Source of the DNA: JAJTFW01 sp046160245
GTDB lineage: Bacteria > Bacteroidota > Bacteroidia > AKYH767-A > OLB10
Assembly: GCA_046160245.1 (NCBI GenBank)
Contig: JBJXGU010000271.1
Coordinates: 1-13,110 of the forward strand
Direction: 5' to 3'
DNA: 13,110 nucleotides
A program made the position numbers and the translations under genes. The notes under the pieces are model-generated. The model searched no databases. It was not told the DNA's origin and saw only the letters and a list, made by a program, of their open reading frames with translations. Positions within the stretch are counted from its first letter, which is position 1. Each line of letters opens with the position of its first letter. Below, piece by piece: positions 1-6,349 of the stretch.

Positions 1-1
1 C

Positions 2-508
2 CTCATCGGAGGTACTCGAGTTCCCAAGCATCACATCCGTATTGAAGCCTATGGAACCGTCGATGAATTAAATTCTTATATAGGATTGATTCGTGATCAG
101 GATATTGACAAGCAAAGTATCAGCATATTGTTAGAGATTCAAGATCGTTTATTTACCATTGGATCACATTTAGCAAGTGATCCTGAGAAGAGTAGAATGA
201 AATTGCCTGAGATCAACCCTGAAGACATTGAAGTGCTTGAAAAAGAAATAGATCGAATGACATCGCTCTTACCCGAATTAAAATCATTTATTTTACCAGG
301 AGGAAATACCACCGTTTCATTTACGCATATTGCCAGGTGTGTTTGCCGACGGTGCGAACGATTAGTAACCCATTTAAACGAGGAATCACCTGTAAATGAA
401 AAGATTGTAGTGTATCTCAATCGTCTCTCCGATTATCTTTTCACCTTAAGTCGATTCCTTGGAATGAACATGAAAGTGATCGAAAGTCCATGGAATCCAA
501 AATTGTGA
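2..508 (+). CDS. Cob(I)yrinic acid a,c-diamide adenosyltransferase, PduO type (5' end cut by window)
   Basis: This enzyme transfers the 5'-deoxyadenosyl group of ATP to cob(I)alamin, giving adenosylcobalamin in the cytoplasm. The reading frame is open from base 2, so the gene starts outside the window. An internal TTG at 86 is not the real start, because family motifs lie upstream of it. The visible 168 residues begin with the ATP-binding segment IGGTRVPK, then EAYGTVDELNSYIG. Bases 335-361 encode the PduO-family signature R-C-x-C-R-R-C-E-R. Bases 419-442 encode the C-terminal NRLSDYLF helix. Family members are about 180-190 residues, so roughly 15 N-terminal residues (the TKTGDxG part) are missing. 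The next gene is 121 bp downstream and has its own promoter-like element, so it is probably a separate transcription unit. The family call is firm. The substrate form (cobalamin salvage or de novo pathway) cannot be told from this fragment. Confidence 0.93.
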   Translation, partial: LIGGTRVPKHHIRIEAYGTVDELNSYIGLIRDQDIDKQSISILLEIQDRLFTIGSHLASDPEKSRMKLPEINPEDIEVLEKEIDRMTSLLPELKSFILPGGNTTVSFTHIARCVCRRCERLVTHLNEESPVNEKIVVYLNRLSDYLFTLSRFLGMNMKVIESPWNPKL

Positions 509-553
509 AAAAAACATAGTTGAAATATTTAGCTTTTTAGAGTTTCATTTTGT

Positions 554-561
554 TATTTTTG
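554..561 (+). promoter_or_regulatory. Bacteroidota-type -7 element upstream of the DUF2795 gene
   Basis: The octamer TATTTTTG matches the Bacteroidota -7 consensus TAnnTTTG exactly. No convincing TTTG -33 box is seen about 18 bp upstream, only a T-rich stretch at 533-537. It would place transcription start near 566-568 and give a leader of about 60 nt. This is inferred from the consensus only; T-rich DNA produces such matches by chance. Confidence 0.45.
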
Positions 562-629
562 CGCGCCCTCCATGAAGGCTTAAACCATTCAGGAGATTTA
601 TCGTTATAACGCATTAATCAGTTAAGAAT

Positions 630-851
630 ATGTATTGGACCCTCGAACTCGCACAACACCTTGAAGATGCCCCTTGGCCGGCAACCAAAGACGAATTGAT
701 AGATTATGCCATTCGTTCAGGAGCTCCGATGGAAGTGATAGAAAACTTGCAGGAGTTAGAAGACGAAGGTGAATCCTACGAAAACATAGAAGAGATTTGG
801 CCCGATTATCCCACCAAAGATGACTTCTTCTTCAACGAAGACGAATATTAA
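630..851 (+). CDS. Small acidic DUF2795 family protein
   Basis: This 73-residue protein has unknown biochemical function. It resembles the DUF2795 family through the segment APWPATKDELIDYAIRSGAP (residues 14-33), followed by a helix and an acidic tail. It is strikingly acidic: 22 Asp/Glu against 3 Lys/Arg, with a C-terminal patch ending FFFNEDEY. From memory, very similar short proteins are common and highly conserved across Bacteroidota, usually as single genes. No signal peptide or membrane segment is visible, so it should be cytoplasmic. It begins at the ATG at 630. No Shine-Dalgarno sits at normal spacing (an AGGAG at 591-595 is too far away). It is monocistronic: a -7 element lies upstream and a strong terminator starts 18 bp after the stop. 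Function is open; the acidity would suit a protein-binding or DNA-mimic role, but nothing in the sequence shows that. Confidence 0.85.
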   Translation: MYWTLELAQHLEDAPWPATKDELIDYAIRSGAPMEVIENLQELEDEGESYENIEEIWPDYPTKDDFFFNEDEY

Positions 852-869
852 AAAAGCCTTATAAAACAG

Positions 870-896
870 AAAAGCCCGTCGATGAGATGGGCTTTT
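870..896 (+). terminator. Rho-independent terminator after the DUF2795 gene, possibly bidirectional
   Basis: AAAAGCCCGTC (870-880) pairs with GATGGGCTTTT (886-896) to form an 11-bp stem with one G-U pair and a 5-nt loop, GATGA. It is followed by further T residues to 898. Read from the other strand, the same hairpin ends in TTTTCT, so it could also stop transcripts coming from recQ, whose stop codon lies about 315 bp away. Confidence 0.88.
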
Positions 897-906
897 TTGT
901 GAATTG

Positions 907-992
907 CAAGTTGGTAAATTAGTAAATTGGCAAATTGTTGTCCAGATAGCTATCGGGAGGCAAGTTGGCAAGTTGGCAAATTGGTAAATTGT
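907..992 (+). repeat. Two blocks of a degenerate 8-bp tandem repeat around a short palindrome
   Basis: Four 8-mers of the pattern YAARTTGG occupy 907-938 (CAAGTTGG, TAAATTAG, TAAATTGG, CAAATTGT). Four more occupy 961-992 (CAAGTTGG twice, CAAATTGG, TAAATTGT). The 22-bp spacer between them contains the perfect palindrome GATAGCTATC (945-954), flanked by TCC and GGA. No reading frame of note is carried here. Confidence 0.85.
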
Positions 993-1000
993 GAATTGTG

Positions 1001-1014
1001 TTGCGAGGCTTCGC
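1001..1014. repeat. Short GCGAGGCTTCGC hairpin element, copy 1
   Basis: TGCGAGGCTTCGCA folds into a 5-bp stem (TGCGA/TCGCA) with a 4-nt GGCT loop. The core GCGAGGCTTCGC occurs again inside the repeat island at 10268-10279, so it is an interspersed element rather than a local accident. The adjoining sequence AATTTTAGGGCGCAGCATAG resembles parts of that same island. Confidence 0.65.
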
Positions 1015-1067
1015 ACAAATTTTAGGGCGCAGCATAGTACTTCATGCTTTAATTAGCGAATTAGCTG

Positions 1068-1208
1068 ATTAGCGTATTCGTAATTCGTACATTCGTATCG
1101 ATTCGTAATTCGTAACCTTATTCGTATCCTGATTTAGGTAAATTAACGAATTAGCGTATTCGTAATTCGTACATTCGTATCGATTCGTAATTCGTAACCT
1201 TATTCGTA
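1068..1208. repeat. 59-bp perfect direct duplication (period 82 bp) built from an ATTCGTA heptamer
   Basis: Bases 1068-1126 and 1150-1208 are identical. Each copy contains six ATTCGTA heptamers; in copy 1 they lie at 1076, 1083, 1091, 1101, 1108 and 1120. The second copy ends 3 bp before the recQ stop codon (1211-1213). The 23 bp between copies (1127-1149) also partly resemble the sequence before copy 1 (AATTAGCGAA versus AATTAACGAA). With the 8-mer blocks, this fills the 359-bp gap 852-1210, in which I see no gene. Confidence 0.92.
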
Positions 1209-1210
1209 AC

Positions 1211-3400
1211 CTAGTTCGCTACCTCCGACATAAACTTAATCCGTATCAACCGAATTTCATCAACGGTATATTCATTTTCTCCCATCTCATTGATGGCTGC
1301 TTCTATGGTATCGTTTTCTGCAGTACGGAAATAATCGAACACTTCTTCCTGACGCTCTTCATCAATCACTTCGTTGATGTAATACTGAATATCTACACGT
1401 GTACCGGAAGCAACAATACTTTCTATTTCTCCAATGATATCTTCTAACTTCAGCCCTTTCGATTTCGCCATATCATCTAAAGAAATTCTTCTGTCGATGT
1501 TTTGAATGATATGTACTTTCAATCCGCTTTTGTTTACCACACTCTTCACGACCATATCATCAGGGCGCTCAATCTCGTTCTCTTCAACATACTTTTTGAT
1601 GAGATCAATAAAGGGCTTGCCGTACTTCGTTGCTTTTCCATTTCCAACTCCAGTGATGTTTTTTAGCTCATCAATGGTAATCGGATAATTGGTAGCCATC
1701 TCTTCTAATGAAGGATCTTGGAATACAACGAATGGCGGAAGATTTTTTTGCTTGGCAACATTCTTTCGTAATGTTTTAAGCATTTCGAATAGTTGTTCAT
1801 CCGCAGCACCACCACCACCGGCTCCTGAATCATCATCATCATCAGCATCGGCATCTTCAAATTTGGAGTCGATGGCAATTTTAAATGAAGTTGGATTTTT
1901 CAAAAAGGTGTGTCCATCTTCACTTACTTTCAATAAACCATAATTATCAATATCCTTGGTTAATAATCCGGCAAGAATAGATTGACGAATTAAGGTGGTC
2001 CAAAATCGTTCTCCTTGTTCAACACCTTCCGCAAAAACTTCTAATGCATTATGCTTGTAATTTTTGACTTGTTGATCGAGTGTTCCGATCAGAATATTGA
2101 CAATATGTTCTGCTTGATGTTTTTCTTTTACTGCTAAAATCGTTTCGAGCAACAACGACATTTCGTCTTGTGCCTCCACCATTGGTTTTGGATGCAAGCA
2201 ATTATCACAACTATTGCAATTATCGCTCTCGTACCGCTCTCCAAAATAATTTAATAAAACTCTTCTTCTACATACCGAAGTTTCAGCATAACCCACCGTT
2301 TCGGATAAAAGCTGCTTTCCAATTTCTTGTTCCGCAACAGGTTTGCCTTTCATGAATTTCTCAAGCTTCTCAATGTCTTTGTAGCTGTAAAAAGTTACAC
2401 ATCTTCCTTCGCGACCATCGCGTCCTGCACGCCCCGTCTCCTGGTAATATCCTTCTAGACTTTTTGGAATATCATGATGAATTACAAATCGAACATCGGG
2501 TTTGTCAATTCCCATTCCAAATGCAATGGTAGCTACAATCACATCCATCTCTTCCATTAAAAATTTATCTTGAGTTGACGCTCGCGTGTTCGCATCGAGT
2601 CCTGCATGATAGGGAAGTGCTTTAATACCATTTACTGTTAATGTTTGTGCAACCTCTTCTACCTTTTTACGACTTAAACAATAGATGATTCCTGATTTAC
2701 CAGTATGTTGCTTTACAAACTTTATAATTTCTTTTAATACGTTTACTTTCGGACGTATTTCGTAATATAAATTCGGACGATTAAAGGACGCTTTAAAAAC
2801 TTGCGCATCCATCATTCCTAAATTCTTTTGAATATCAGCTTGTACTTTTTCGGTAGCGGTAGCCGTCAATGCAATAATGGGCACTTCACCAATTTGCTCG
2901 ATGATCGAACGAAGGCGACGATACTCTGGTCGGAAATCATGACCCCACTCCGAAATACAATGCGCTTCATCAATGGCAAAGAATGAAATATTAACTTCTT
3001 TTAAAAATTTAATATTCTCTTCTTTGGTTAATGATTCGGGAGCCACATATAACAACTTCGTATTACCATTGGTGATATCTTGTTTTACACGTGTAATTTC
3101 TGCTTTATTCAACGATGAATTTAAGAAATGAGCAACACCATCATCGGTATTAAAACCGCGAATGGCGTCCACTTGGTTTTTCATCAAGGCAATTAATGGA
3201 GAAATAATGATAGCAGTACCTTTGCTCATTAAAGCAGGTAATTGATAGCACATCGATTTTCCACCGCCGGTAGGCATAATCACAAAAGTGTTTTTGCGCG
3301 CAAGTACATTCCGAATTACTTCTTCTTGCGCACCTTTAAACTGGTCATACCCAAAATATTTATTTAACGCTTCACTCAGCGTATTTTCTTCAACTAACAT
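1211..3400 (-). CDS. recQ: ATP-dependent DNA helicase RecQ
   Basis: This is a 729-residue superfamily-2 3'-5' DNA helicase for recombination repair and fork restart. Motifs appear in family order: Walker A PTGGGKS (43-49), DEAH box (144-147), LTATAT (178-183), the AFGMGIDKPDVR segment (293-304) and the arginine-finger motif YYQETGRAGRDG (318-329). The RecQ zinc site follows, with Cys377, Cys395, Cys398 and Cys401, then the RQC winged-helix region (about 410-510). A low-complexity Asp-rich and Gly-rich linker (514-532) leads into an HRDC domain (about 533-608). The last 115 or so residues look like the helicase C-terminal HTH_40-type extension. E. coli RecQ is about 610 residues; the longer form fits Bacteroidota. 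The ATG at 3398-3400 is preceded by a good promoter on the same strand. The stop is TAG at 1213-1211. It is divergent from kdsD. All catalytic motifs are intact. Confidence 0.98.
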   Translation of the reverse strand: MLVEENTLSEALNKYFGYDQFKGAQEEVIRNVLARKNTFVIMPTGGGKSMCYQLPALMSKGTAIIISPLIALMKNQVDAIRGFNTDDGVAHFLNSSLNKAEITRVKQDITNGNTKLLYVAPESLTKEENIKFLKEVNISFFAIDEAHCISEWGHDFRPEYRRLRSIIEQIGEVPIIALTATATEKVQADIQKNLGMMDAQVFKASFNRPNLYYEIRPKVNVLKEIIKFVKQHTGKSGIIYCLSRKKVEEVAQTLTVNGIKALPYHAGLDANTRASTQDKFLMEEMDVIVATIAFGMGIDKPDVRFVIHHDIPKSLEGYYQETGRAGRDGREGRCVTFYSYKDIEKLEKFMKGKPVAEQEIGKQLLSETVGYAETSVCRRRVLLNYFGERYESDNCNSCDNCLHPKPMVEAQDEMSLLLETILAVKEKHQAEHIVNILIGTLDQQVKNYKHNALEVFAEGVEQGERFWTTLIRQSILAGLLTKDIDNYGLLKVSEDGHTFLKNPTSFKIAIDSKFEDADADDDDDSGAGGGGAADEQLFEMLKTLRKNVAKQKNLPPFVVFQDPSLEEMATNYPITIDELKNITGVGNGKATKYGKPFIDLIKKYVEENEIERPDDMVVKSVVNKSGLKVHIIQNIDRRISLDDMAKSKGLKLEDIIGEIESIVASGTRVDIQYYINEVIDEERQEEVFDYFRTAENDTIEAAINEMGENEYTVDEIRLIRIKFMSEVAN
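1806..1857 (-). repeat. Trinucleotide-repeat tract inside recQ encoding the Gly/Asp linker
   Basis: On the plus strand this reads as repeated ACC followed by five ATC units (1829-1843) and interrupted ATC units to 1857. On the coding strand it is GAT-rich, then GGT-rich, encoding the ADADDDDD and GGGG stretches between RQC and HRDC. Such tracts can gain or lose codons by slippage without breaking the frame. Confidence 0.7.
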
Positions 3401-3423
3401 GTTTCATTGGAAATTAAGGATTG

Positions 3424-3453
3424 CAAATTTACTATTTTTTACTCTTGCTCACA
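3424..3453 (-). promoter_or_regulatory. recQ promoter (TGTG-N18-TAAATTTG)
   Basis: On the minus strand TAAATTTG (3431 to 3424) matches the TAnnTTTG -7 consensus exactly. TGTG (3453 to 3450), one base from the TTTG -33 box, sits 18 bp upstream. Transcription would start near 3418, giving a leader of about 20 nt before the ATG at 3400. Confidence 0.6.
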
Positions 3454-3502
3454 GCGTAATTTTAATGAAAATATTACGTTTCATGTTGAATTCACGCTGA
3501 GC
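3447..3502. promoter_or_regulatory. Imperfect inverted repeat in the recQ-kdsD divergent region
   Basis: CAGCGT (3452-3457) is the inverse of ACGCTG (3494-3499). With a 2-nt bulge the pairing extends by GCT/AGC outside it. Between the arms, GTAATTTT (3456-3463) and AAAATATTAC (3468-3477) form a second imperfect hairpin. The left arm overlaps the recQ -33 region, so a protein bound here could influence recQ. An operator role is conjecture. Confidence 0.3.
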
Positions 3503-3568
3503 CATGCTTTATTTTAACTACTTGATAGGTGAAGATATTGTTTTGTATTTAATAAAACAAGAAAAGTA

Positions 3569-3598
3569 TTTCATTTATGAGTAAAAAAATGATCTTTG
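3569..3598 (+). promoter_or_regulatory. Probable kdsD promoter (TTTC-N18-GATCTTTG)
   Basis: GATCTTTG (3591-3598) differs by one base from TAnnTTTG. TTTC (3569-3572), one base from TTTG, lies 18 bp upstream, the same spacing as at recQ. It predicts a start near 3603-3605 and a leader of about 20 nt. This also argues for translation from the ATG at 3626 and against the upstream in-frame TTG at 3596, which lies inside the element. Confidence 0.45.
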
Positions 3599-3625
3599 CA
3601 GAACTTTATCAAATTTAAGAATAAG

Positions 3626-4591
3626 ATGCTGAGCGATCAAAAAATTATTTCTCTGGCTAAAGAAACACTTCAAATTGAAGCTGACTCTGTTTTGGGGCTT
3701 ATAGAGATGTTGAATGATGATTTTATTTCGGCTATTAAGCTGATTCATGCTTCAGAAGGGAGAGTAGTGGTGAGCGGAATTGGTAAATCGGCCATTATCG
3801 CCAATAAAATTGTGGCGACTCTTAATTCTACCGGAACACCATCTGTTTTTCTACATGCTGCCGATGCTATCCACGGTGATTTAGGGATGATTCAACGGAA
3901 TGACACTGTTATTTTGATTTCTAATTCTGGCAATACTCCCGAAATCAAGGTGTTAGCCCCATTAATTAAAAGTGGAGGGAATGTACTGATTGCCATGGTG
4001 GGCGTGATGGATTCGTTTTTAGCGAATCAAGCCGATTATGTCTTATCAACCAAAGTGAAGAAAGAAGCCTGTCCAAATAATTTAGCGCCAACTAGTAGTA
4101 CCACAGCTCAATTGGCTATGGGTGACGCAATAGCCGTTTGTTTACTGGAAATGAAAGGGTTTACCGCATCCGATTTTGCTCGATATCATCCTGGTGGTGC
4201 TTTGGGAAAGAGATTGTATCTAAAAGTGGAAGATTTGCTTTCTAATATTGAACAACCTATCGTTTCTCCAGATGCAGCGCTTAATGAAGTGATTTTGGAA
4301 ATTTCCTCTAAACGACTGGGTGCAACTGCGGTAGTGGATTCAGGAAAGTTAGTTGGAATTATCACTGATGGTGATTTGAGACGGATGATGCAGAAAAAAT
4401 TCGATTTTGATTCCATAAAGGCGCGTGATATCATGACCAAGAATCCCAAAACAGTATCGCGAGAGATGATGGCGGTTGAAGCATTGGCCTTGATGAAATC
4501 CAATAACATCACGCAATTAGTTGTCAGCGAAGGAGAAAGTTTCATTGGATTTGTGCACCTGCACGATTTGTTGAAGGAAGGAATTATTTAG
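3626..4591 (+). CDS. kdsD: D-arabinose 5-phosphate isomerase, KpsF/GutQ family
   Basis: This enzyme interconverts D-ribulose 5-phosphate and D-arabinose 5-phosphate, the first committed step toward Kdo for the LPS inner core, in the cytoplasm. The 321-residue protein has an N-terminal SIS sugar-isomerase domain (about 30-185) and two CBS repeats (about 205-260 and 267-321). SIS motifs are SGIGKSA (50-56), SNSGNTPE (99-106), KKEACPNNLAPTSSTT (145-160) and RYHPGG (186-191). The residues matching the reported E. coli KdsD catalytic set K59, E111, E152, H193 are K54, E106, E147 and H188, all shifted by five, and H83 matches H88. The ATG at 3626 gives the usual family length; a TTG-initiated form from 3596 would add ten unlikely residues and overlap the promoter. 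Its proximity to lptB fits an LPS role. GutQ/KpsF paralogues share the fold, but no capsule or glucitol genes are nearby. Confidence 0.95.
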   Translation: MLSDQKIISLAKETLQIEADSVLGLIEMLNDDFISAIKLIHASEGRVVVSGIGKSAIIANKIVATLNSTGTPSVFLHAADAIHGDLGMIQRNDTVILISNSGNTPEIKVLAPLIKSGGNVLIAMVGVMDSFLANQADYVLSTKVKKEACPNNLAPTSSTTAQLAMGDAIAVCLLEMKGFTASDFARYHPGGALGKRLYLKVEDLLSNIEQPIVSPDAALNEVILEISSKRLGATAVVDSGKLVGIITDGDLRRMMQKKFDFDSIKARDIMTKNPKTVSREMMAVEALALMKSNNITQLVVSEGESFIGFVHLHDLLKEGII

Positions 4592-4760
4592 TGTCATTAA
4601 ACTATTAGTAAATTTCTTTACTTATTTATGCCAAAACCAATTTTTTTGGATCTCCATATTTATTTATGTTTGCTCTAAGTACATTGAGATTAGAATTACC
4701 CTTTTCATTTAAAATTAGTCAAGTATCTTTTATAATCAATCATTAATAAATATTATTGTT

Positions 4761-6221
4761 ATGGCACGTGTAGTAAAATTAGTAACAACCTGTTTGTTTA
4801 TAGTTTGTTTTTGCTCAATTAATCAGTTAGCAAAAGCTCAGTCTTTCCTCATCAATACAAATGCCGACGATTGCGAAGTTTTTGTAGAAGATGTGAAAGT
4901 GGGAACTGGTAAATCGATAAAAATTTTACTGGATAAAAAACATATTTTAAAACAAATTAAAGTAACGCGTCCTGGCTATTTGCCGATGCATGAAGTTGCG
5001 TTTTATGGAGATAAAGAAATTAGCATAAATGTGGAGCGCAAAACTTATAAGAGTGCAACAGGCACTTCAACTATTGCTTTGAAAACCGTCTACAGTAGTG
5101 AATCAGAAGGGTACACCTATCATTACGATTATGAACTGTTCAGAAAAAAACAATTTGAACCAGTATATCACGGCTGTTTTGATAAAACTGCAGTGCGTGA
5201 CTTTCAGAGGGATGCTCCCTTATATTTTGTTAAAGGAATTGCCTCCACTGGTGTTGTAGATACGAATTATACTATGTTGAATTCAGAAAATTATAAATGT
5301 CTTTTGGAAACTACACTAAAATTAGCAAGGTGTTACTTTTATGAAACTTCAAAAAATTGCAACCAAATGGCAATGCAAATTGAAGTCGAAGTGCAATATG
5401 AATTCAAAGATAAATTTGGAAAGGATATTTATAATTTGAGAAAAGGTGGCAAGTCAGGAATCTACAGCTTGGATGGGTTGAAATGGTTAACGATTGATTC
5501 GGATGCAAAAAGGAAAATTATTAATAATAAAATGGAGGAAGCAATCGCTAATTCGCTCTATGATTTAATTGCCGATTCGGCTGCTCATGTAATTTTTGAA
5601 GACGATGAACCCTTGGCGGCATCTAAGTTAGAGTCATTACGTTTTAAAAATACCAGCAATGTAACGGATATGAAATCTGCGTTAAAGGCAACGGTTACCA
5701 TTAAAACGGGTGAATCTTTTGGTTCCGGTTGTGTGGTCAGTAACGATGGTTATATCTTAACGAGTTATCATGTTATTGCTGAAGTAGAAGACAGTGTTAT
5801 TCAAATTCTTTCTAATACAGGTGATACCATTAGCGGAAAAGTGGTGCGGACGAGTAAGTCGGCCGATTTGGCATTAATAAAAACGAGTAAAACTTTTCCA
5901 TTCGCTTTTAGTTTGCTCGGTAGTACAGAAATAGAAGTAACAGATGAAGTATTAGCCATAGGAACTCCTGCTTCCATGGAATTAAGTCAAACGGTCTCTA
6001 AAGGTATTGTTTCCGCGATCCGAAAAAATGGAGATAAGCATACGATCATTCAAACCGATGTGAGTGTTAACCCTGGAAACAGCGGCGGACCCTTACTAAA
6101 ATTACCAGGAGTCTTCATAGGAGTAGTAAATTCAAAAATTTCTGGTGGTCGAATGGAAGGACTTGGTTTTTGCACTCCTGTTTTTGATGTGATTACCCAT
6201 TTGAAGTTGAGTGGGAAGTAA
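4761..6221 (+). CDS. Secreted HtrA-like (S1C) serine protease with PEGA-like N-domain, no PDZ
   Basis: This 486-residue protein is predicted to be exported. A signal peptide (residues 1-27, hydrophobic LFIVCFCSI core, AKA-Q cleavage site) is followed by a PEGA-like beta domain (about 28-92), suggested by the short repeated-strand pattern and the RPGYLPMHE segment. An unrecognised middle region (about 95-300) carries four Cys (139, 180, 191, 200). The C-terminal trypsin-like domain (about 305-480) has an intact triad: His337 (TSYHV), Asp369 (SADLALIK) and Ser441 (NPGNSGGPL). DegP/DegQ-type proteases carry one or two PDZ domains after the protease; here the protein ends just after the protease fold. 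The likely role is envelope protein processing or quality control, but the substrate is unknown. It sits 169 bp after kdsD and 128 bp before tatC. I see no tight operon junction on either side, so it may be a lineage-specific insertion. Confidence 0.85.
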   Translation: MARVVKLVTTCLFIVCFCSINQLAKAQSFLINTNADDCEVFVEDVKVGTGKSIKILLDKKHILKQIKVTRPGYLPMHEVAFYGDKEISINVERKTYKSATGTSTIALKTVYSSESEGYTYHYDYELFRKKQFEPVYHGCFDKTAVRDFQRDAPLYFVKGIASTGVVDTNYTMLNSENYKCLLETTLKLARCYFYETSKNCNQMAMQIEVEVQYEFKDKFGKDIYNLRKGGKSGIYSLDGLKWLTIDSDAKRKIINNKMEEAIANSLYDLIADSAAHVIFEDDEPLAASKLESLRFKNTSNVTDMKSALKATVTIKTGESFGSGCVVSNDGYILTSYHVIAEVEDSVIQILSNTGDTISGKVVRTSKSADLALIKTSKTFPFAFSLLGSTEIEVTDEVLAIGTPASMELSQTVSKGIVSAIRKNGDKHTIIQTDVSVNPGNSGGPLLKLPGVFIGVVNSKISGGRMEGLGFCTPVFDVITHLKLSGK

Positions 6222-6349
6222 AAATGATTAATGCTAAATTTTAATTGCTATATTTTGGGATGAACAATCTTTTTAAATGGCTTTAACGACGTATTATTCC
6301 CCACAAACTCCCCAAATTCCACTAATATTGCAGTCTTAAATGAGAAAGC

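Noticed and set aside
86..508. A shorter gene starting at the TTG at 86
   Set aside because: The frame stays open to base 2 and the family motifs IGGTRVPK and EAYGTVDELNS lie upstream of 86, so the true start is outside the window.
756..1016. Minus-strand frame overlapping the DUF2795 gene and the 8-mer repeats
   Set aside because: Its sequence is simply translated repeat (QFANLPTCLP-type) and antisense coding DNA, and it runs through the terminator hairpin.
907..1208. Possible CRISPR array
   Set aside because: The units are 7-8 bp, adjacent and degenerate. There are no 20-40 bp spacers of constant length and no cas genes.
3596..3625. N-terminal extension of kdsD from TTG at 3596
   Set aside because: The TTG sits inside a probable -7 element. 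The ATG at 3626 gives the normal family length and puts catalytic residues at a constant offset from E. coli KdsD.
4186..4545. 119-residue open frame antisense to kdsD
   Set aside because: It is a shadow of the CBS-domain coding region with no motifs or start signals of its own.
4607..4622. AGTAAATTTCTTTACT hairpin after kdsD as a terminator
   Set aside because: The 6-bp stem has a single G-C pair and no following T-run, too weak to call.
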